The translations under genes and the position numbers were made by a program. Below the pieces are notes generated by a model. It saw only the letters and a program-made list of their open reading frames with translations. It did no database searches and was not told the origin of the DNA. DNA of 64,000 nucleotides. Source: Qipengyuania aquimaris. Its GTDB lineage: Bacteria > Pseudomonadota > Alphaproteobacteria > Sphingomonadales > Sphingomonadaceae. Below are positions 7,631 through 17,495 of the stretch, piece after piece. The stretch's first letter is position 1. The number at the start of each line of letters is the position of its first letter. Location of the stretch: contig NZ_WTYI01000001.1 of assembly GCF_009827445.1 (NCBI RefSeq), positions 1,936,381 through 2,000,380 of the forward strand, in the 5' to 3' direction.

Positions 7631-9157
7631 ATGAACGATATTTTCCTAGGATTGGGCGGCAATGGTGAGAACCAGTATCTCAGACTTGCACAGGCCAATC
7701 GCCACGGATTGATCGCCGGAGCCACCGGTACAGGCAAGACCGTCACGCTTCAGGGCCTTGCGGAAAGCTTCTCCGCGCGCGGCGTCCCGGTTTTCGTGGC
7801 CGACGTGAAAGGCGATTTGTCGGGCATCTCCATGGCCGGATCCCCCCAGTTCAAGCATGCCGACAAGCTGGAAGGCCGGGCCAAGGAACTGGGCATGGAC
7901 GACTATGCCTATGCCGACAATGCGGCGGTGTTCTGGGATCTCTACGGCGAAAAGGGCTTCCCGATCCGCACGACCATTTCGGAAATGGGCCCACTGCTGC
8001 TGGCACGATTGCTCGACCTCAACGATACGCAGGAAGGCGTGCTCAACATCGTCTTTCGCTATGCCGACGAGAACAATTTGCTGCTGCTCGATCTTGGCGA
8101 CCTGCAGGCCATGCTGACCTTCGCCTATGAGAACGCCGCGGACCTGTCCGGCAAGTACGGCAATGTCTCCAAGGCAAGCGTCGGCGCGATCCAGCGCCAG
8201 CTCCTGAGCTTCGAGAGCCAAGGAGCGGATGAATTTTTCGGCGAGCCTGCGCTGGAGATCGACGATTTCCTCGCCACCGACGAAAAGGGTCGGGGCGTGA
8301 TCAACGTGCTTGCCGCCGACAAGCTGATGCGCAGCCCCAAGCTTTACGCCACCTTCCTGCTCTGGCTGCTGGCCGAATTGTTCGAAACGCTTCCCGAGGT
8401 CGGCGATCCGGACAAGCCGAAGCTGGTGTTCTTCTTCGACGAGGCACACCTGCTCTTCGACGATGCGCCCGAAGCACTGGAAGAAAAGGTCGAGCAGGTC
8501 GTCCGCCTCATCCGGTCAAAGGGCGTTGGCGTCTATTTCGTGACGCAGAACCCGATCGACATTCCGGAAAAGATCGCGGGCCAGCTGGGCAACCGCGTCC
8601 AGCACGCGCTGCGCGCCTTCACCCCGCGTGACCAGCGCGCGATCAAGGCCGCTGCAGAGACATTCCGGATCAATCCGGACCTCGACGTCGAGCAAGCGAT
8701 CACTGAGCTCAAGGTGGGCGAGGCGCTGGTTTCCACGCTGGACGAGGACGGCGCACCATCGGTCGTGCAGCGCACCCTGATCAAGCCGCCGCAGTCGCGC
8801 CTTGGCCCGGTGACGGAAAAAGAACGCAAGATCGTGAACTCGGTCAGCGAGCTCGACGGGAAATACGACGAAGCCATCGATCGCGAGAGCGCGGAAGAAG
8901 TGCTCGCCGCCAAGACGCTCGACGCGGCCGAAACCGCCAAGGAGGTCGAAGAAAAAGGCGAGGAAGAGGTGCGCAAGCGCGAACGCAAGACCCCATCCAT
9001 GTGGACCAAGGCCGGCAAGGCTGCGGCGACCGCTGCAGCAGGTTCGCTTTCGTCGGTGGCCGTGGCAGCAGTGCTCGGCAAGAAATCGCGCGCCGATCCC
9101 GTACGCACGGGCCTCAATGCCTTCGTGCGCAACATCGTCGGCGGGTTGATGCGTTAG
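7631..9157 (+). CDS. HerA-like ATPase, DUF853 family
   Basis: A 508-residue FtsK/HerA-type P-loop ATPase. The Walker A motif is GATGTGKT (residues 30-37), Walker B is LVFFFDEAH, and [12 protein letters not shown] with [13 protein letters not shown] is characteristic of the DUF853 (YjgR-like) family. The C-terminus has an acidic coiled stretch followed by a Gly/Ala-rich segment that may contact membrane. The biological role of the family is unknown; DNA translocation is inferred from fold only. The stop overlaps the convergent sensor kinase stop in TTAG. Confidence 0.88.
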   Translation: MNDIFLGLGGNGENQYLRLAQANRHGLIAGATGTGKTVTLQGLAESFSARGVPVFVADVKGDLSGISMAGSPQFKHADKLEGRAKELGMDDYAYADNAAVFWDLYGEKGFPIRTTISEMGPLLLARLLDLNDTQEGVLNIVFRYADENNLLLLDLGDLQAMLTFAYENAADLSGKYGNVSKASVGAIQRQLLSFESQGADEFFGEPALEIDDFLATDEKGRGVINVLAADKLMRSPKLYATFLLWLLAELFETLPEVGDPDKPKLVFFFDEAHLLFDDAPEALEEKVEQVVRLIRSKGVGVYFVTQNPIDIPEKIAGQLGNRVQHALRAFTPRDQRAIKAAAETFRINPDLDVEQAITELKVGEALVSTLDEDGAPSVVQRTLIKPPQSRLGPVTEKERKIVNSVSELDGKYDEAIDRESAEEVLAAKTLDAAETAKEVEEKGEEEVRKRERKTPSMWTKAGKAAATAAAGSLSSVAVAAVLGKKSRADPVRTGLNAFVRNIVGGLMR

Positions 9158-10554
9158 ATCGGAAGGCGCAATTCGGCGCGCAGGCCACCCTGCTGCCGGT
9201 TTTCCAGTACCAGCGAACCGCCATGCTGCTCTGCAACGGCGCGCGTAATGGTCAGTCCGAGACCGGCGCCGCCTGTGGCGCGATTGCGGCTTGCCTCACC
9301 GCGGGTGAAAGGTTCGAGCATCTCCGCGATGCGATCCTCGGGAATGCCGGGTCCGTCATCCTCGACGCGGATCACCGCCTCGTCGCCTTCACGCAACAGT
9401 GCGATCTCTGCCGTCCCGCCATAGCGAAGGGCATTGGATATGAGATTGCGCACGCCCCGTTTCAGCCAGGTGAGGTGCACAGGCGCGGGCACCCGCTGGC
9501 CTTCGAGCAGCGCAACCGGCTGGTTCATATCCTCGAATTCCTCGACCACCGACACCAGCAAGGCATAGAGGTCGGTACGCTCAGCAGGGCGATCGGCGCG
9601 GCCGATGCGTGCCAGCAGGAGGATCTCGTCGAGCGTTTGCGTGATCTCTTCGATCGACTGCGCCATTTTCGCCCGCAGGCCGTCGTCGCGGATAGCCTCG
9701 ATCCGTACCCTCAGCGCGGCCAGCGGCGTCTTCAGGTCATGGCCGATGGCACCCAGCATGACGTCTTTCTCATCCAGCATGGCAGCGATGCGCGCTTCCA
9801 TCGCATTATGCGCCGCGATCAGGCTACGAATATCGTCGGGCCCGCTCGGCTCGATCGGGGTAATGCTGCCCGGATTGGACGAAAACCGTTCCGTCTGTCG
9901 CGTCAGCCTCGCCAAGGGCCGGGTGATCCGGCGCAGGAGGACGAACAGGACCGTCATGACCAGGATGAAGATCACCAGCGTTTGGGCCGCAGTAACCAGG
10001 AAAACCCTCCGGTCGTCGCGCGGGAACGGTACCCGGGCGACGTGCCATGCGCCGCCTTCTTCCCACTGGACCGCAGCGACGAAGACCTTCCGGTAACCTC
10101 GGACCATTTTGCGCGATGCCGGGTTCCAGTCGCGAACCCGCTGCATCACCACTGGATCGTCGTCGGTGGAGCGAATGGTCGCAAGGACGGCATGGGGTTC
10201 GCGAACGAAACCGGTCAGACGCGCTGCAATGGCCGTCGCGAGCGCATCGTCCGAAGTCTCGCCCGGCAAGAGGGGATACGCCTCGGTCACCTCGCCCCGC
10301 ATCCAGCGGCCACCCAGTTCGCGCCGGTCTGCCCGGAAACGTCGGCGATCCCCTTCGAGCACCGCTTCGCCGCGAGCCTGGCGAAACACCGGCGCGCCCC
10401 ACAAGGAGAGCTGGGCGGCGCTGATCAGCGCTTCCTCGCGCCGCTCTTCGGCAATGCGATAGAGAAGTCCGGTCGTCACCAATTGCGCCAGCAGGAGCGC
10501 TCCGGCCACCGCCAGCAATGTCTGGCCCAGCAGGCTCTTGGGAAGAAACCGCAT
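9154..10554 (-). CDS. Sensor histidine kinase (EnvZ-like)
   Basis: A 466-residue membrane kinase. An N-terminal transmembrane helix (about residues 8-30) and a second one at [20 protein letters not shown] bracket a periplasmic sensor of roughly 130 residues. HAMP, HisKA (H-box [18 protein letters not shown]) and HATPase_c ([32 protein letters not shown]) follow. The ATG overlaps the response-regulator TGA (ATGA), defining a start that removes 104 spurious upstream codons. It is the last gene of the EF-hand/regulator/kinase operon. Confidence 0.92.
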   Translation of the reverse strand: MRFLPKSLLGQTLLAVAGALLLAQLVTTGLLYRIAEERREEALISAAQLSLWGAPVFRQARGEAVLEGDRRRFRADRRELGGRWMRGEVTEAYPLLPGETSDDALATAIAARLTGFVREPHAVLATIRSTDDDPVVMQRVRDWNPASRKMVRGYRKVFVAAVQWEEGGAWHVARVPFPRDDRRVFLVTAAQTLVIFILVMTVLFVLLRRITRPLARLTRQTERFSSNPGSITPIEPSGPDDIRSLIAAHNAMEARIAAMLDEKDVMLGAIGHDLKTPLAALRVRIEAIRDDGLRAKMAQSIEEITQTLDEILLLARIGRADRPAERTDLYALLVSVVEEFEDMNQPVALLEGQRVPAPVHLTWLKRGVRNLISNALRYGGTAEIALLREGDEAVIRVEDDGPGIPEDRIAEMLEPFTRGEASRNRATGGAGLGLTITRAVAEQHGGSLVLENRQQGGLRAELRLPI

Positions 10555-11288
10555 CAGGCCTTGTCCGCCGCCTTGCGCGTGACATCTGCGCCGAACCGGT
10601 AGCCACCGCCGCGGACCGTCTGGATGAAATGAGGATTGCGGCTGTCGGCCTCGATCTTGCGGCGCAGGCGGCTGACCTGGTTGTCGACTGCACGGTCGAA
10701 CAATTGCGCCTCGCGTCCCTGGACCATGTCCAGCAGCCGGTCCCGGTCGAGCACCTGGCGCGGGTGGTCGCAGAATGCGCGCAGCATCCGGAATTCTGCG
10801 GTCGAGATCGGCACCAGCGTCCCTTCGGGGTCGGTCAGCCGGCGCTTGAGCGGGTCGAGTGTCCATCCCTCGAAAACGTAAGCGAGATCGTCCGCAGGCT
10901 CCACGCCGCTGCGGTCTGCCCGGCGAAGGACGGAGCGTATGCGCGCCACCAGTTCGCGCGGCTCGAACGGCTTGGTGACATAATCGTCAGCCCCGATTTC
11001 GAGGCCGATGATCCGGTCCATCGCCTCGCCCTTGGCCGTCAGCAGGATGACGGGGAGCTGGCGGCTTTCGACGAGGTGACGGCAGAGCGACAGGCCGTCC
11101 TCGCCAGGCATCATGATGTCGAGCAGGACCAGGTCGGGCCGATCGGTCTCAAGCCGCGAACGCGCCTGCGCAGCGCTCTCGGCCTCCAGCACGACGAACC
11201 CCTGGCCGGAAAGATATTCCGCCAGGGGTTCGCGTAGACTGGCTTCATCGTCGACCAGCAGCAGGGTGATGGGCGCGGCATCGTTCAT
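10554..11288 (-). CDS. OmpR-family response regulator
   Basis: A 244-residue two-component regulator. The receiver domain has VDDEASLREPL, the phosphorylated Asp in LVLLDIMMPGEDGL, the Thr of ILLTAKG and the Lys of DDYVTKPFEPRELVAR. A winged-helix output domain begins near residue 140 and includes LIPISTAEFRML-like recognition features and QVSRLRRKIEADSRN, ending GGGYRFG. Start is the ATG at 11288 rather than a codon five residues upstream. It is coupled to the kinase by ATGA and lies 46 bp after the EF-hand gene, which suggests that all three are co-regulated. Confidence 0.93.
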   Translation of the reverse strand: MNDAAPITLLLVDDEASLREPLAEYLSGQGFVVLEAESAAQARSRLETDRPDLVLLDIMMPGEDGLSLCRHLVESRQLPVILLTAKGEAMDRIIGLEIGADDYVTKPFEPRELVARIRSVLRRADRSGVEPADDLAYVFEGWTLDPLKRRLTDPEGTLVPISTAEFRMLRAFCDHPRQVLDRDRLLDMVQGREAQLFDRAVDNQVSRLRRKIEADSRNPHFIQTVRGGGYRFGADVTRKAADKA

Positions 11289-11334
11289 GCGTGACCTATG
11301 CACTCGCTTGGCGGTGAACGAAACAGAAAGCCGG

Positions 11335-11940
11335 TTACTGGCTGCGACGCTCGGCGCGGCGTTCCTGCCGTGCCTGCTTCATGGCTTCGCGCTCTGCAGC
11401 CGAGATCTCGCCATTGCCGTCGGCATCGGCCCGGGCGAAGCGCGCATCGACTGCCGCCTGGAATTCAGCGCGGGAGATCGACTTGTCGCCATCGGTGTCG
11501 GCGCGCTGCAGCATGGCCATGGGGCCGCCGCGCTTGCCGCCGCGACGCGCCTTGCGACCTTCGCCGCCGCGTTCACCACGCATTTCCTTCATGGCCTGCA
11601 GTTCGGTCTGCGAAAGACCGCCCGAATTGTCGGTGTCGAGCTGGGCGAAACGCTGCTCCATGCGCGCTGCACGGCGCTCCGAGCGATCGGCCCGGCGTGC
11701 TTCGCGATGCTGCTTGCGCGCTTCGTGCATCGCCTTCATCTCGGCCTGCGAAAGCTCGCCGTCGCCATTGGCGTCCATCCGCGCGAACATCGCGTCGGCA
11801 TGGGCAGTGTGTTCGGCGCTGGTGACAACGCCGTTGCCGTCCGCATCGGGGTTCGTCTTGCCCATGTGCTGGTGCGCGATCGCGGCAGTCCCGGTCAGCG
11901 CGAGCGCTGCGGCGGACAAGGTCAAAGTGATCTTCTTCAT
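11335..11940 (-). CDS. Secreted EF-hand calcium-binding protein, five EF-hand loops
   Basis: A 201-residue protein with a signal peptide (MKKITLTLSAAALALTGTAA). Five canonical 12-residue EF-hand loops are visible: DADGNGVVTSAE, DANGDGELSQAE, DTDNSGGLSQTE, DTDGDKSISRAE and DADGNGEISAAE. Between them are Arg/Lys/His-rich linkers. Periplasmic Ca2+ or other metal binding is a sound inference from the loops. It is the first gene of an operon with a two-component system, so it may buffer or report the signal seen by the kinase. Confidence 0.85.
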   Translation of the reverse strand: MKKITLTLSAAALALTGTAAIAHQHMGKTNPDADGNGVVTSAEHTAHADAMFARMDANGDGELSQAEMKAMHEARKQHREARRADRSERRAARMEQRFAQLDTDNSGGLSQTELQAMKEMRGERGGEGRKARRGGKRGGPMAMLQRADTDGDKSISRAEFQAAVDARFARADADGNGEISAAEREAMKQARQERRAERRSQ

Positions 11941-12024
11941 CTTGAATTCTCCTGATTTGGGAGAACTGCGGCGCGCCTGGATTGGGGGGAGGGATTGAGG
12001 GACAGCGCCGCAGTTCGTGTCACC

Positions 12025-12087
12025 GTTATAGGCCCGCCTTGTCGCAGCAATGTGCCGGATCGGTGGAGAATTGTAACGGAATGTAAC
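12025..12087 (-). promoter_or_regulatory. Candidate promoter with GTTACA direct repeat upstream of the EF-hand operon
   Basis: The minus strand carries TATAAC at 12030-12025 as a -10 element, no consensus -35, and a tandem repeat GTTACA-N4-GTTACA (12087-12082 and 12077-12072) with a 10-bp period, centred about 60 bp before the likely start. OmpR-family regulators bind direct repeats with a 10-11 bp period, so this is a plausible autoregulatory site for the regulator encoded in the same operon. Confidence 0.4.
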
Positions 12088-12122
12088 GCGTCGGGCAGGC
12101 CGTTCACCCAGGTGTCAGCATC

Positions 12123-12524
12123 TCAGCGCGGGCGGTGCTGTGTGCCCTCACCGGCAGTTATGAAGATCGCGGTCGCATGAGCTTCGACATCGGCGATATG
12201 CCAGACGCCCGCCGGATTGATCGCATATTCGCCCGCTTCCAGGGTTAGAGTTTCGCGGCGCCCGTCGGGAAATTCCTGCGTCAGCACCATGCTGCCCGCC
12301 GTGCAGATCACGACCTCTTCGCCCAGCGGGTGCATTTCCCAGCTGTCCCAGTCTTCGCAAAAGCTGTGCTGGCTGACCAGCCTTCCTTCGCGCCCGTCAC
12401 TGCCGTGACGCTGCCCATAGCCTTCATACCATTCCATCCCGCCCTCGAAGGGTGGCTGGGGTACGGCCGTCGCCCCCAGCCCGAGGTGCAGGAAACTGTC
12501 CGAAAGGCGGCGCTTGCCCTCCAT
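12123..12524 (-). CDS. Cupin-domain protein
   Basis: A 133-residue single-domain cupin. The barrel motifs appear as EMHPLGEEVVICTAG and LEAGEYAINPAGVWHIADV, with His and Glu residues able to bind a metal, although the first motif has a single His. No substrate can be assigned. The ATG at 12524 overlaps the VOC gene stop (ATGA) and is preferred to a GTG one codon upstream. The pair probably forms a two-gene operon. Confidence 0.8.
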   Translation of the reverse strand: MEGKRRLSDSFLHLGLGATAVPQPPFEGGMEWYEGYGQRHGSDGREGRLVSQHSFCEDWDSWEMHPLGEEVVICTAGSMVLTQEFPDGRRETLTLEAGEYAINPAGVWHIADVEAHATAIFITAGEGTQHRPR

Positions 12525-12919
12525 CACTCGACCTTGTCCATGAGATAGGCGTTGAGCTTGTTGCCGTCGGGATCGCGGAAATAGGCGGCATAGAAGAGCA
12601 TGCCGTTCTCGTCCGGCTCGCCCCTCGGTCCGGGCTCACCCTCGTCGCTGCCGCCATTGGCGAGCGCGATGTCGTAAAGTCGCTTCACCTGATCGCGGTC
12701 CTTGGCCTCGAGCGCGACCATCGTGCCATTGCCGACCGTCGCCTTTTCGCCATCGAACGGCATGGTCGCCGCGATGCCCGCGCCGCCATCCCATTTGCCC
12801 CAGGCGATGAAGGTTTCGAATTCCATCATCCGCCCCACGCCCATTTCGGCCGCGATGGCATCGTAGAATTTGGCCGCCCTCGTAAGGTCGTTGGTGCCCA
12901 GCGTAACGTAACCGATCAT
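12524..12919 (-). CDS. VOC-superfamily (glyoxalase/bleomycin resistance-like) protein
   Basis: A 131-residue protein with two beta-alpha-beta-beta-beta modules. MIGYVTLGTNDLTRAAKFYD opens the fold and YFRDPDGNKLNAYLMD closes it, both typical of VOC proteins. Metal-binding His/Glu positions are not all evident, so the enzymatic activity is uncertain. It is upstream of and coupled to the cupin gene. Function within the family ranges from isomerases to antibiotic-binding proteins. Confidence 0.85.
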   Translation of the reverse strand: MIGYVTLGTNDLTRAAKFYDAIAAEMGVGRMMEFETFIAWGKWDGGAGIAATMPFDGEKATVGNGTMVALEAKDRDQVKRLYDIALANGGSDEGEPGPRGEPDENGMLFYAAYFRDPDGNKLNAYLMDKVE

Positions 12920-12981
12920 GCAAACTCTCCTAGTTGGAAACGACTCGCGACCAGCGGAACATTACGTGAACATAGCTACTC

Positions 12982-14787
12982 CTACAAGGGTGCGCATTCG
13001 CGTTCGAGCCAGGCGAGGTCGTCACCCTCCAGCTGCGGAGCGAGGATCTCACGGGTCCTGGCGTGATATTCGTTCCACCAGGCGATCTCGCGTTCGCTGA
13101 GCAAGCTCTTGTCGACCAGCTTGCGGTCGAGCGGGACGTGGGTCAGCGTCTCGAAGCCGAGGTACTTGCCCTCCGATCCATCGATATCGGCGTCCACGAC
13201 GAGAACGAGGTTCTCGATCCGGATGCCGTATTCGCCCGCCTTGTAATAGCCCGGTTCGTTGGAAAGGATCATGCCTTCGCGAAGCGGGGTCTCGGTCCCG
13301 GGAAAGGCGCCGCCGGGCTTCGAGATACGCTGAGGGCCTTCATGGACCGACAGATAGCTGCCGACGCCGTGACCGGTGCCGTGACCATAATCCACGCCAG
13401 CCTGCCACAGGTGCATACGTGCCAGCGCGTCGAGCGCGCCGCCGCTGGTCGCATCGGGGAACTTGGCAAGGTCCAACTCGATATGGCCCTTCAGCACGCG
13501 CGTGTTGCGATCGATCATTTCCGCCGTCGGTTCGCCCGGCCCCACCCAGACGGTGCGGGTGATGTCGGTAGTCCCGTCGGGATACTGGCCGCCCGAATCG
13601 CACAGGTAGATGCTGGACGGCGGGATCGGGATATTGCTGTCCTCGTCGACCTTGTAATGCGGCAGGGCGGCATGGCCGGCAGCGGCACTGATCGTGTCGA
13701 AGCTGGTATCCTTGAGATCCGGGCTGAGGCCGCGGAATTCGCGCAACTTGGCCGCTGCCGTCAATTCGTCGATCTCGCCCGAGGGAGCGTTCTCCTCGAT
13801 CCAGCGCAGGTATTTCACCACGGCAGCCCCGTCGCGCGCCTGGGCATCGCGGTGGCCCTGCTGTTCGGCCTCGTTCTTGATTGCCTTGGGCAGCACGGCC
13901 GGATCGTCGTCGCGAACGACCTTCGCTCCGCCCGCTTCAAGCGCGTGGAAGATGCCAGCGACCGCGTGGCGCGGATCGACCGCCACGGTCTTGCCTTGCA
14001 GCTTCGCCAGCGCAGGCTCGAATTCGGCGCGGTCATTGATGCGCACCGCGTTGCCGAGGTGCTGCGTGAGTTCGGGCGTGACCTTCTCGGGCGCAATGAA
14101 AAGATCGGCGGTGCCGTCCGCATGGGCGACAACATAGGACAGGGCGACAGGCGTGTTGTCGACGTCCTTGCCGCGCATGTTGAGCACCCACGCCACGGAA
14201 TCGAGCGCGGTGACCACGGTGGCGTCATAACCTTCCCGCTTCAGCCAGTCGGCGATCTCGGCGCGCTTGTCGGCGCTCGACCGGCCGGCAAGGCGGTCTT
14301 CGTGCGGCACGGCGGCAGCCTTGCTGGGTTCGGGACGGTCGGCCCAGACCGCGTCGATCGGATTGCCGTCGACAGGGACGAGTTCGATACCCTTCTTAGC
14401 AAACAGCTTTTCCGCCTCTTCCGCCCAGCCGATGCCGTGCAGCCAGGCATCGTAGCCGATCCGCGCGCCTTCGGGCGCATTGGCAGCGATCCATTTCGCA
14501 GGCGAGGTCGCAGGCACGTCTTCGTAATCGTAGAGCTTGCCGTCGACCTGCTCGCGCACCTGCACGGTATAGCGGCCGTCGGTGAACATGGCCGCCTTGT
14601 CCTTCAGCACCACCGCGCTGCCCGCGCTGCCGCCGAAGCCGGTCAGCCAGTGGAGCCGCTGGGCATAGGAGCCGACATATTCGCTCATATGCTCGTCCGA
14701 AATGGGTACGACGAAGCCATGGAGGCCGCGCTTTTCGAGTTCGGTCCTGAGCGCATCGAGGCGCGCTTCGTGGGTCTGCATCAACAT
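12982..14787 (-). CDS. Aminopeptidase P family protein (M24B, Xaa-Pro aminopeptidase)
   Basis: A 601-residue dimetal peptidase removing N-terminal residues before proline. Two creatinase-like N-domains precede the catalytic domain. Metal ligands: the two Asp residues in CDSGGQYPDGTTDITRT, His in GHGTGHGVGSYLSVHEGP, Glu in LSNEPGYY and Glu in IRIENLVLV. The C-terminal extension (WWNEYHARTREILAPQLEG) is that of the long, 600-residue form. No signal peptide, so cytoplasmic. It is divergent from the S9 peptidase, and the two may cooperate in proline-peptide breakdown. Confidence 0.92.
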   Translation of the reverse strand: MLMQTHEARLDALRTELEKRGLHGFVVPISDEHMSEYVGSYAQRLHWLTGFGGSAGSAVVLKDKAAMFTDGRYTVQVREQVDGKLYDYEDVPATSPAKWIAANAPEGARIGYDAWLHGIGWAEEAEKLFAKKGIELVPVDGNPIDAVWADRPEPSKAAAVPHEDRLAGRSSADKRAEIADWLKREGYDATVVTALDSVAWVLNMRGKDVDNTPVALSYVVAHADGTADLFIAPEKVTPELTQHLGNAVRINDRAEFEPALAKLQGKTVAVDPRHAVAGIFHALEAGGAKVVRDDDPAVLPKAIKNEAEQQGHRDAQARDGAAVVKYLRWIEENAPSGEIDELTAAAKLREFRGLSPDLKDTSFDTISAAAGHAALPHYKVDEDSNIPIPPSSIYLCDSGGQYPDGTTDITRTVWVGPGEPTAEMIDRNTRVLKGHIELDLAKFPDATSGGALDALARMHLWQAGVDYGHGTGHGVGSYLSVHEGPQRISKPGGAFPGTETPLREGMILSNEPGYYKAGEYGIRIENLVLVVDADIDGSEGKYLGFETLTHVPLDRKLVDKSLLSEREIAWWNEYHARTREILAPQLEGDDLAWLERECAPL

Positions 14788-14931
14788 GCGAGTAAATCCT
14801 TTCGTCGGCTGCCGTCCCGCATCGGTGGAGACGGCGCTTGCGGCATTGCATCTTGCCGCATAGTCACGCCTGCAACTTAGACACTTGCGGCCCTGCTTTC
14901 CAGCTTTGTGCCGCCATCGGGGAGATCATTC

Positions 14932-17094
14932 ATGGCTTACATGCGACTGGCTGCGTGCCTATCTGCCGTATCGCTCGTTCTGGCTGCACCTGGCGCGGCC
15001 CAAGAAACCGAAGGGACTTCAGTGACTGCACCTACCTCTCCGCCCCAAGCCGAGAAGCGCGACCATTCCTATACCCATCACGGGATCACGATCTCCGATC
15101 CGTATCACTGGCTCAAGGACCAGAGCTATCCGACGATCGATGACGAGGACATCCTCGACTACGTGAAGGCGGAAAACGCCTGGTACGAAGCGCGCATGGC
15201 GCCGCAGAAAGAACTCGTCGACACGCTGTTCGGAGAGATGAAGGCGCGGATCAAGGAAGACGATTCCACAGTCCCGCAAAAGGATGGCGACTGGCTCTAC
15301 TGGTCAGAATTCGAAGAGGGCGCGCAATATCGCAAGCATTACCGCAAGCCGGTTTCGGGAGGCGATGCGGTGCTGATCCTCGACGAGAACGAACTGGCAC
15401 AAGGCCTGGAATACTTCCGGCTGGGTGCAGCGTCGGTCAGCAAGAACGGGCGCTATCTCGCCTATTCGACCGACAGCAACGGGTCCGAGCGCTACACCGC
15501 GCGGATCAAGGACCTTCAGACCGGCGAATTGCTGCCGGACGAACTGACGAACCTGCGCGGCGGGCTTACCTGGGTCGCCGACGATACGGCGCTGGTTTAC
15601 GGCCCCTCGACCGAAGAATGGCGCTCGCTCGAAGCGAAGCTGCACGTGCTCGGCACGCCGGTCGAAAGCGACGTCACGCTCTATGAAGAGACGGACCAGA
15701 GCTTCGGTGTGGGCGCAGGCCTGTCCGCGCAGGACGACTGGCTGATAATCGCCACGGGCGACAACGAAACCAGCGAAGTGCGCCTCGTGCGCGCAGACGA
15801 TCCGACCGGCGAACAGATCCTCGTCAGGCCGCGCCAGAAGGGTGTCGAATATTCGGTCGATGTCCGCACCGACGAAACAGGCACGAACCTGTTCGTGTGG
15901 ACCAATGACGATCACATCAACTTCCGCCTCGCCAAGGCTTCGATCGAAGCGCCCGGCGAATGGGAGACCGTGATCGCCGGATCGGACGAATTTTACCTCA
16001 CCGGCTTCGACCTGTTCCAGGATTTCTTCGTGACGGAGGGCCGCCTCGACGGCCTCGACCAGATCCAGCTGCGCACCTACGATGCGCCGCTCCAGGCACG
16101 TGCCATCAGCTTCCCCGAAGCGAGCTACAATGCGGGACTGTCGAACAATCCCGAATATGCCGTCACCAAGCTGCGCCTCGACTATGAGAGCATGATCACG
16201 CCGGATTCGGTCTATGATTACGACGTCGCCAGCGGCGGGCTCGAACTGCTCAAGCAGCAGGAAATCCCGAGTGGCTACGACGCCTCGCTCTACACCACCG
16301 AACGGCTGAGCGTGCAGTCGCGCGACGGCACGATGATCCCGGTCAGCGTGGTCTATCGCAAGGATCGCAAGGACGGCGCCATGCCGCTCCACCTCTATGC
16401 CTACGGCGCCTATGGCTATGCCATGCCGCCCGGTTTTTCGACCACGCGCCTCAGCCTGATCGATCGCGGCTTCGCCTATGCCATCGCGCATATCCGCGGC
16501 GGCGACGACCTCGGCCGGCGCTGGTATCTGCAAGGCAAGATGTTCGAGCGGGCCAACACCTTCAATGACTTCGTCGATGTCGGCCGCGGCCTGATCGAGA
16601 AGGGCTACACCGCCGAGGGCAAGATTACCGCCAGCGGCGGGTCCGCAGGCGGCGAGCTGATGGGCGCGATCGTCAACCAGGACCCGGAGCAATACGGCGC
16701 CGTCGTGGCCCACGTGCCCTTTGTCGACGTGCTCAACACCATGCTGGACGAAAGCCTCCCACTGACGCCGGGCGAGTGGCAGGAATGGGGCAATCCCATC
16801 ACCGACAAGGCCGCGTTTGCCTATATCCTCAGCTACTCGCCCTACGACCAGGTCAAGGCGCAGGATTACCCGCCCATGCTGGTGACTGCCGGCCTCAACG
16901 ACCCGCGCGTAACCTATTGGGAGCCTGCCAAGTGGGTTGCCAAGCTGCGCGAGGTGAAGACCGACGACAACGAACTGCTGCTCAAGACCAATATGGGTGC
17001 AGGCCATGGCGGCAAGTCGGGCCGCTGGAACTCGGTCTACGAAGTGGCCGAGGAATACGCCTTCATCCTGTGGCAGCTCGGGATGACCGAGTGA
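14932..17094 (+). CDS. S9 family peptidase, oligopeptidase B-like
   Basis: A 720-residue secreted prolyl-oligopeptidase-family serine peptidase. An N-terminal signal peptide (about residues 1-24, ending near APGAAQ) is followed by a beta-propeller starting HHGITISDPYHWLKD. The catalytic Ser is in ASGGSAGGELMG, Asp in TAGLNDPRVTYWEP and His in MGAGHGGKSGRW. The ATG at 14932 has GGGGAG eight bases upstream; an ATG eight codons earlier lacks a site and would lengthen the signal. Cleavage after basic residues is expected for the OpdB type. Its TGA overlaps the thioesterase GTG start. Confidence 0.92.
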   Translation: MAYMRLAACLSAVSLVLAAPGAAQETEGTSVTAPTSPPQAEKRDHSYTHHGITISDPYHWLKDQSYPTIDDEDILDYVKAENAWYEARMAPQKELVDTLFGEMKARIKEDDSTVPQKDGDWLYWSEFEEGAQYRKHYRKPVSGGDAVLILDENELAQGLEYFRLGAASVSKNGRYLAYSTDSNGSERYTARIKDLQTGELLPDELTNLRGGLTWVADDTALVYGPSTEEWRSLEAKLHVLGTPVESDVTLYEETDQSFGVGAGLSAQDDWLIIATGDNETSEVRLVRADDPTGEQILVRPRQKGVEYSVDVRTDETGTNLFVWTNDDHINFRLAKASIEAPGEWETVIAGSDEFYLTGFDLFQDFFVTEGRLDGLDQIQLRTYDAPLQARAISFPEASYNAGLSNNPEYAVTKLRLDYESMITPDSVYDYDVASGGLELLKQQEIPSGYDASLYTTERLSVQSRDGTMIPVSVVYRKDRKDGAMPLHLYAYGAYGYAMPPGFSTTRLSLIDRGFAYAIAHIRGGDDLGRRWYLQGKMFERANTFNDFVDVGRGLIEKGYTAEGKITASGGSAGGELMGAIVNQDPEQYGAVVAHVPFVDVLNTMLDESLPLTPGEWQEWGNPITDKAAFAYILSYSPYDQVKAQDYPPMLVTAGLNDPRVTYWEPAKWVAKLREVKTDDNELLLKTNMGAGHGGKSGRWNSVYEVAEEYAFILWQLGMTE

Positions 17095-17495
17095 CGGCGA
17101 AGTTCACGAAGACATATGTTGCCGGGGCCGAGCACATCGACGAGCTCGGCCACGTCAACAATGCGATCTGGGTCCAGTGGATCCAGGACATGTCGACCAG
17201 CCATTGGGAAGCCGCCGCGCGGCCCGAAGACCGGGCGACATACTTCTGGGTCGTGACCCGGCACGAGATCGATTATCGCGGCAATGTCGCCGAAGGCGAA
17301 AGCGTGACCGGCACGACCTGGATCGAAGGCAGCGCGCGCGGGGCGACATCGGTTCGCCGGGTCGAATTCCGCGATGCTAACGACAAGGTTATAGTGTCCG
17401 CAGCCACGACCTGGGCCATGCTGGAACGCGCGTCGAACAGGCTGGCGAGGGTTCGGCCCGAAATGCTCGATGCCCTCACCAAAGAGCCCGATTAG
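17091..17495 (+). CDS. Acyl-CoA thioesterase, hotdog fold (4HBT/YbgC-like)
   Basis: A 134-residue single hotdog domain. HIDELGHVNNAIWVQWIQD carries the Asp/Asn pair of the DxxGHVNN signature of the 4-hydroxybenzoyl-CoA thioesterase group; HEIDYRGNVAEGESV follows. The substrate is unknown. The GTG start overlaps the stop of the S9 peptidase (GTGA). Its own TAG overlaps the convergent ald stop in TTAG. Confidence 0.87.
   Translation: MTAKFTKTYVAGAEHIDELGHVNNAIWVQWIQDMSTSHWEAAARPEDRATYFWVVTRHEIDYRGNVAEGESVTGTTWIEGSARGATSVRRVEFRDANDKVIVSAATTWAMLERASNRLARVRPEMLDALTKEPD

Noticed and set aside
9001-10602. 533-codon plus-strand frame over the sensor kinase
   Set aside because: Shadow of the kinase, whose HisKA and ATPase motifs are intact on the minus strand.
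13063-14880. 605-codon open frame on the plus strand
   Set aside because: It is the exact antisense of the M24 peptidase with complete motifs on the minus strand; its own translation is low-complexity and has no family features.
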